Of a stretch of 64,000 bases of DNA, positions 59,697 through 64,000 are shown one piece after another; position 1 is the stretch's first letter; each line of letters starts with the position of its first letter. The position numbers were made by a program, and so were the translations under genes. This DNA comes from Aquaspirillum serpens DSM 68. GTDB taxonomy: Bacteria > Pseudomonadota > Gammaproteobacteria > Burkholderiales > Aquaspirillaceae. The stretch is taken from NCBI RefSeq assembly GCF_000420525.1, contig NZ_ATVC01000004.1, forward strand, positions 25,363 through 89,362, given 5' to 3'. The notes beneath the pieces were generated by a model, which saw nothing but the letters and a program-made list of their open reading frames with translations, was not told the origin of the DNA and did no database searches.

Positions 59697-61229
59697 ATGC
59701 GCTTAGCCCGTTTTCGTAAAATTTTTCTCACCCTCTATCGCTTCGGCCTAGACGAACTTTTTTCTCATCACCCGAAATTAAGTTTAGTTCGCCGTCTCTT
59801 AGGCCACTTACCCGCTCGTGATATTGAGAAACCGCTCCCCGAGCGAGTCCGGCTGGCGCTTGAGAGTTTGGGGCCGATTTTTGTGAAGTTTGGGCAGGTG
59901 CTCTCTACCCGCCGCGACTTATTGCCGCCTGCTTATGCCGATGAACTAGCTAAACTGCAAGATCGCGTGTTGCCATTTTCCGGTGATGTGGCGGTAGCGC
60001 AAATTGAGCGAAATCTGGGGAAACCTCTCGACCAGATTTTTGCTGAATTCAATCGCACGCCTATTGCCAGTGCGTCAGTGGCGCAAGTGCATTATGCGCG
60101 CCTACGGCAAGCCGATGGTTCAGCAGGGCGCGAAGTGGCGGTGAAAGTGTTGCGCCCAGGGATTAAAGCCATCATTGAGCAAGATTTGGCTTTGTTAAAA
60201 ACCCTTGCTGGTTTGGTGGAGCGTTATTTAGCCGACGGCAAACGATTGAAGCCGCGTGAGGTGGTGGCCGAGTTTGACAAGTATTTGCATGATGAACTCG
60301 ACTTGATGCACGAAGCCGCCAACGCATCACAACTGCGCCGCAATTTCACCGGCTCAACACAGCTAATTGTGCCGGAGGTGTTTTTTGACTACTGCACCCG
60401 TGAGGTGTTGGTGTTGGAATGGATGCGCGGTATTCCGGTGGGGCAAATTGATCGCTTGCGCGAAGCTGGCGTTGATTTGCAAAAGCTGTCTCGGTTTGGT
60501 GTGGAAATTTTCTTTACCCAAGTGTTTCGGCACGGTTTTTTTCATGCCGATATGCACCCAGGGAATATTTTTGTTGCCGATGATGGGCGTTATATTGCGC
60601 TCGATTTTGGCATCGTCGGCAGTCTCACCGAATACGATAAACATTATCTCGCGGTGAATTTTTTAGCCTTTTTCAACCGCGATTATCACCGCGTGGCCAC
60701 AGCGCATATTGAGTCGGGATGGGTACCGAAAGACACACGAGCAGAAGAATTAGAGGCAGCGGTGCGGACGGTCTGTGAGCCCATTTTTGAAAAACCGTTG
60801 AGTCAAATTTCCTTTGGTTTGGTGTTACTGCGGTTATTTGAAACCAGCCGCCGCTTCAATGTAGAGATTCAACCACAGTTGGTTTTGTTACAAAAAACGC
60901 TGTTGAATATCGAGGGTTTAGGACGGCAGCTCGACCCTGATCTTGACTTGTGGGAAACAGCAAAGCCTTTCCTGACTCGTTGGATGAATGAACAAATGGG
61001 CTGGCGCGGGATGGTTAAGCAGCTGAAACAAGAAGCACCGCAATGGGCCACGTTGTTGCCGCAGCTGCCGCGCAAGCTTGATGAGGCGTTACAAGTCAAT
61101 GAAGCCCGTGACATGATGGTGAGCGCCTATCAACATCTGTTGATGACTGAAAAACGCCGTAATGGATTGTTATGGTTAATTGCCATTCTTTTGGCGGTGT
61201 TATGCGTGATTTTGGCGGTGAAGTTATAA
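59697..61229 (+). CDS. ubiB: UbiB, ADCK/COQ8-type atypical kinase-like ATPase
   Basis: 510 aa. KxGQ motif in [17 protein letters not shown], Ala-rich loop SASVAQVH, metal-binding HADMHPGN and LDFGIVG. The C-terminus has membrane segments (about 488-508). Needed for aerobic ubiquinone synthesis. Gap to ubiJ 22 nt. Last housekeeping gene before the AT-rich region. Confidence 0.97.
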   Translation: MRLARFRKIFLTLYRFGLDELFSHHPKLSLVRRLLGHLPARDIEKPLPERVRLALESLGPIFVKFGQVLSTRRDLLPPAYADELAKLQDRVLPFSGDVAVAQIERNLGKPLDQIFAEFNRTPIASASVAQVHYARLRQADGSAGREVAVKVLRPGIKAIIEQDLALLKTLAGLVERYLADGKRLKPREVVAEFDKYLHDELDLMHEAANASQLRRNFTGSTQLIVPEVFFDYCTREVLVLEWMRGIPVGQIDRLREAGVDLQKLSRFGVEIFFTQVFRHGFFHADMHPGNIFVADDGRYIALDFGIVGSLTEYDKHYLAVNFLAFFNRDYHRVATAHIESGWVPKDTRAEELEAAVRTVCEPIFEKPLSQISFGLVLLRLFETSRRFNVEIQPQLVLLQKTLLNIEGLGRQLDPDLDLWETAKPFLTRWMNEQMGWRGMVKQLKQEAPQWATLLPQLPRKLDEALQVNEARDMMVSAYQHLLMTEKRRNGLLWLIAILLAVLCVILAVKL

Positions 61230-61612
61230 ATCTGCTTGTTTAATCAGATAAGCGTTATGGTGCGTTGCCCCTTCGTGGTGACGACACCGTACAGATTAAA
61301 TATTAATCCAGAACTCTGGCAGATTACCCAAAACCCCGAGCATAGACACAAAAAAGCCCGCTCAACGCGGGCTAAAAATCGGAGGGTGCCAATCATGTGG
61401 TTATTTCTATTTGATGAGAAATCAAGAAAGAAATTGCGTTAAAATTGGCGACATAATGTGCTGGTCGATCAATTGCAGCAAGTAGCCTTTAGGTACCAGT
61501 TGTTTCAAATCGCTATTTTCAGTTATGTTTAGGCTGGGAATGCCGTTTTAAGCATATTAAAAATAACAAAGCCCTCAATTATTTGAGAACTTTGTTAGTA
61601 ATATCGGGAAGT
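61230..61612. other. 383-bp gap between ubiB and the DUF262 gene
   Basis: It holds a minus-direction terminator (61349-61372), a short open stretch on the minus strand (61422-61547) that reads like the C-terminal end of a lost protein, and a 16-codon plus-strand frame at 61395 behind a GGAGGG. No complete gene or RNA was recognised. Composition becomes more AT-rich to the right. Confidence 0.5.
61349..61372 (-). terminator. Intrinsic terminator, minus direction
   Basis: AGCCCGC (61354-61360), loop, GCGGGCT (61366-61372). Read leftward the stem is followed by TTTTTT, about 240 nt beyond the DUF262 stop. There is no T-run in the plus direction, so it does not serve ubiB. Confidence 0.75.
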
Positions 61613-63460
61613 CTAATCTTCTTCTATCTCAAAATAATCGCCGGCCCTATAAAATGCAAGAGCAGCAGACTCTATCTGATACTGGTAATCATCATACTCC
61701 TCATAAATTTTTTCCTTCATTTTGAGAAAGTCAGGATGTTCAGTATTCAGTAGAATTTTCTTAAGTAAACCTTCTGAATAACCACCTTTGTAGTAATTGT
61801 TTGCCGTTCTATTAAAAAGGGAGTCTATTTCTTCTTCTCGTTTTTTATTTTTTTTTGGGTTTCCAAATTTAGGGTTTTTTGCCAGATTCTCAAAATAATC
61901 TTTCTGAAAATATTGATCAAGGCTAAATTTATCTTTGCTAAATTTATCTTTTTCCTTTTTGAGAAAGAAACATCTCTCAGCAGAACCTTTTTCAACCTCA
62001 AAAGCATACACTATTGCTTTTTTTAGCACAAAAGAATCGCTCGATTTAATCATCATATCTTTATGTAAATCTTCGCTAGTAGACTTCTTAGCTGCACGAA
62101 TAATAAACGTTTCTATAAATCTTTCTTTAAATTCATCAAAGTTGTTTATTTTTTTATAAAGAATTTTCTTATTAGCCTGAGATTTTTCCCCATCCACAGA
62201 TTCAGACATATAAATTTCTACAGCCAGTCTATAAATGTCATTGTTTCCATAGTTAGTCTTTTTGTCAAAAACACCATAAACCCAAAACGCTGCATCTCGA
62301 ACTAAATCGCATACACTATAAAAATCACTTTCTGAGAATTTTAACTTCGCAGCCATAAGAATAGGTACAAAATTCGAGGGATATGTTATTTGCAGTTCCT
62401 TCAATGGTAGAAAATAATGACCATCTTGGCGCTCTGGAGATTCAATCTCTGAATACACTTTAGAAAATCTTGATAAGTGATTAACTAAATAACTTATCTG
62501 GTGAAGGAGTTCATCTCCGGAATGATTAGATAAAATATTTTTAATACACAATAAACTCTTACTTTCAGTTTCGTCATACAGTATTTTAACTGTTATAGAT
62601 AATATTTTATCTTCACATCCTCTATCATATATACCCCTTGAAGACAAAGACATAAAGATAGATTTCCAAGATGCTTTTATTTCTGACAAAACCTCTAATT
62701 TCCGGGTATCAGATGCATCAGATGTTGAAACTTTAAAGATTAAATGATTTTTCAACTTATCAAGTTCTGTTAATGGAACACCTCTGTTGTTTTGACATTC
62801 AAAAACAATGTTAGCCTGAAAGTCACTTTCTAGTTTCTGCCACCAAAAAACACAACACTTATTTAATTGCCTTAAGAATTTTTCTGGATCGGGCTCTTTT
62901 TTCAAAAATTTACCCCTAAAAAATTCATAAGCCTCAATCATTAATTTTACTGATTTTCTTTGACCATTTCTTTGACCAATAGTTGGTTTTGTAAAAAAAT
63001 CCTTTGTAAGTTTATAGTCGATGTTTTGTATTAATGCTGGGATTTTTTTAAACTCTTTGAGCTGATGATTCATTATCTCCGGATAAATCTCAGATTCAAT
63101 CATTTTGGCAAATGGTTTATCTTTTAGTGTATCCATCAATGCAACTAAGCAGATAAATAAAGTAGTAATTCTCTGTTGCCCATCTATTACTTCATAAACT
63201 TTTATCGGTGTAGCTGTCGCTGTTTCTTCAATCATCAAGCCATCTTGTTCAGTAAACTGAATATCATCTAATCTTTTCTCTGCACTTTCTTTTGTAGCAT
63301 CAACAACAAGAATAGACCCCATAATATGTTGCCCATTACTTTGTTCTATGTCTTGAAGAAAGTCCTTTAAATTTTCTAACTCCCATGAATATTCTCTTTG
63401 GTATTCAGGGATCAAAAAAATTTTGTCTTTGATTAACGTACTGCGGGTTACTTTTTCCAT
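61613..63460 (-). CDS. DUF262-domain protein, possible defence factor
   Basis: 615 aa. The N-terminal DUF262 (GmrS-like, ParB-related) domain shows IPEYQREYSW (about 17-26) and DGQQRITTLF (about 92-101), the motif used for nucleotide hydrolysis in GmrSD, BrxU and SspE. The C-terminal half is Lys/Glu/Asn rich, and I could not find the HNH (DUF1524/GmrD) nuclease motif that usually accompanies it, so it is either a stand-alone DUF262 protein or has an unfamiliar effector domain. The gene is strongly AT-rich and Lys/Asn-rich, unlike its neighbours, suggesting horizontal transfer. The ribosome site is weak. No partner genes are visible. Confidence 0.8.
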   Translation of the reverse strand: MEKVTRSTLIKDKIFLIPEYQREYSWELENLKDFLQDIEQSNGQHIMGSILVVDATKESAEKRLDDIQFTEQDGLMIEETATATPIKVYEVIDGQQRITTLFICLVALMDTLKDKPFAKMIESEIYPEIMNHQLKEFKKIPALIQNIDYKLTKDFFTKPTIGQRNGQRKSVKLMIEAYEFFRGKFLKKEPDPEKFLRQLNKCCVFWWQKLESDFQANIVFECQNNRGVPLTELDKLKNHLIFKVSTSDASDTRKLEVLSEIKASWKSIFMSLSSRGIYDRGCEDKILSITVKILYDETESKSLLCIKNILSNHSGDELLHQISYLVNHLSRFSKVYSEIESPERQDGHYFLPLKELQITYPSNFVPILMAAKLKFSESDFYSVCDLVRDAAFWVYGVFDKKTNYGNNDIYRLAVEIYMSESVDGEKSQANKKILYKKINNFDEFKERFIETFIIRAAKKSTSEDLHKDMMIKSSDSFVLKKAIVYAFEVEKGSAERCFFLKKEKDKFSKDKFSLDQYFQKDYFENLAKNPKFGNPKKNKKREEEIDSLFNRTANNYYKGGYSEGLLKKILLNTEHPDFLKMKEKIYEEYDDYQYQIESAALAFYRAGDYFEIEED

Positions 63461-63559
63461 TTTTTATCCAATAGAAAATTTAAACAAGAGAGACATGATA
63501 CAAAAAACGGCACCTAGATTTTTTTAGGTGATAGCCTGTTTGAAACAAGATAGTCAATA

Positions 63560-63587
63560 TCATTAGACAACAAATTTTGTCTAATGA
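63560..63587. repeat. Perfect 11-bp inverted repeat upstream of the DUF262 gene
   Basis: TCATTAGACAA (63560-63570) and TTGTCTAATGA (63577-63587) around CAAATT. It lies about 100 nt upstream of the DUF262 start and is not followed by a U-run, so an operator-like protein-binding site is as likely as an RNA hairpin. Confidence 0.8.
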
Positions 63588-63690
63588 CAACCAAAAAATA
63601 ACACATTTGATTAGTCAGGTAGGGTGAGTACGTTTTTGTCCCCACCACATCGGCAAACGGCAAAACACCACCGTACGTAACTCCAAACCG

Positions 63691-63722
63691 CCTCACCCTG
63701 AATTAGGTGGGGTAGTTTTTTT
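63691..63722 (+). terminator. Intrinsic terminator, plus direction
   Basis: CCTCACC (63691-63697) pairs with GGTGGGG (63706-63712), one G-U, followed by TAGTTTTTTT. No plus-strand gene is recognised before it, so it may be a leftover of a lost gene or end read-through. Confidence 0.65.
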
Positions 63723-63792
63723 ACTCCGAGGGGTATTCATCCACAGATACAAATATCAGGGCAAGCACAGGGGGCCATCCCTACTAGATTGG

Positions 63793-63966
63793 TTAAACCT
63801 CAAAAATATCCTCCAACCGCTGCGCTCTGGTTAACGAGATGCCCCATTGCTGTAATTGTTCCGGCGTCGCCATCCGTAACCGCGACAACACCCAATCTGG
63901 TAATGACTGACCAAACCTTGTTTCGATCATGCTGCGGAGAAATATTTTCATACCTTCTTCATCCCC
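63793..63966 (-). pseudogene. C-terminal remnant of an Rpn/PD-(D/E)XK nuclease (DUF4351-like tail)
   Basis: About 57 codons in one frame: EEGMKIFLRSMIETRFG, LPDWVLSRLRMATPEQLQQW and RAQRLEDIFEV, then stop. This resembles the DUF4351 C-terminal tail of Rpn-family recombination-promoting nucleases (formerly annotated transposases). An in-frame TAG (63969-63967) cuts it off and the catalytic domain is missing, at least within the window. The nearest ATG is 63951. The broken edge beside TGTCAGCGGACAG could mark a recombination or insertion junction. Confidence 0.6.
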
Positions 63967-64000
63967 CTATCTTACTGTCCGCTGACATTAGACCATTACA

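Larger units (their letters stand above)
63461..63792. other. 332-bp gap between the DUF262 gene and the Rpn-like remnant
   Basis: Contains the perfect palindrome 63560-63587, a plus-strand terminator 63691-63722, and a 60-codon minus-strand open frame (63514-63696) with no ribosome site or recognisable domain. I see no convincing gene or RNA. Confidence 0.5.

Noticed and set aside
61395..61442. 15-residue frame MWLFLFDEKSRKKLR behind GGAGGG
   Set aside because: Very short, no toxin-like helix pattern or antisense partner that I can recognise, and no promoter. Probably chance.
63514..63696. 60-codon minus-strand frame between the DUF262 gene and the Rpn remnant
   Set aside because: No ribosome site, overlaps the plus-strand terminator and spans the palindrome; not convincing as coding.
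1..64000. CRISPR arrays, tRNA or rRNA genes
   Set aside because: No regularly spaced repeats and no cloverleaf-like or rRNA-like sequence were seen on reading the window; a tRNAscan or CRISPR search would confirm.

Overview
The window is a gene-dense stretch of a Gram-negative, motile, respiring bacterial chromosome of roughly even base composition. Several features point to a betaproteobacterium, probably of the Neisseriales/Chromobacteriaceae-Chitinibacteraceae type. These are the gene orders aroQ-accB-accC-prmA-DUF3426 and cysB/cysH-cysI-DUF934, the surE-pcm-nlpD-rpoS block, ubiE-ubiJ-ubiB behind a DUF971 gene, and tandem cheV genes. The taxonomic placement is inference from gene content and order; no 16S or tRNA gene was recognised.

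Layout. 1-4971 is a chemotaxis/flagellar block. A partial cheZ (cut by the left edge), cheY and two cheV paralogues lie on the minus strand. A soluble FleS/FlrB-like kinase and cheD diverge from them on the plus strand. 4968-10684 holds gluQ, a tandem glycine riboswitch and gcvT-gcvH-gcvP, with an intrinsic terminator between gcvH and gcvP. 10713-18383 carries an Aer-like receptor, mltA and a two-gene RND efflux system. 18355-22294 is sulfur assimilation: cysB, APS-type cysH, cysI and DUF934. 22386-28556 holds an OmpA-family protein, then ribF-ileS-lspA-ispH. 28574-31581 is a cold-shock gene plus clpS-clpA. 31595-33618 is the rpsP-rimM-trmD-rplS operon, read leftward from a visible promoter. 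33634-42513 contains a Pat-type protein acetyltransferase, nadA, surE-pcm-nlpD-rpoS and a histone-deacetylase-like hydrolase. 42537-44801 is an isolated trio of pilin-like genes. 44830-47822 is crcB-pabC, a DUF4936 gene, a TyrA-type dehydrogenase and apt. 47816-51309 is a LysR regulator divergent from a coupled DODA-cytochrome b561-YceI-YceI group. 51299-56768 is a leftward operon aroQ-accB-accC-prmA-DUF3426-RluA family. 56914-61229 is queA-DUF971-ubiE-ubiJ-ubiB.

The last 2.8 kb (61230-64000) differs in character. It is AT-rich and carries a single large DUF262-domain protein (a family common in phage-defence systems), a strong palindrome, a terminator and a truncated Rpn/DUF4351 nuclease remnant. 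It looks like an accessory insertion next to housekeeping genes.

The most unusual signal is at the left edge. CheZ has an N-terminal extension with four copies of an 11-residue core, GD(S/N)PELEALFD. The copies use different synonymous codons and resemble the CheY-binding helix normally found once, at the C-terminus of CheZ. The next best signals are the RNA-level controls of the glycine cleavage genes: a ribosome-site-sequestering hairpin behind the tandem riboswitch, a matching sequence repeated downstream of gcvP, and the terminator inside the operon. The orphan pseudopilin trio and the DUF262 island follow.
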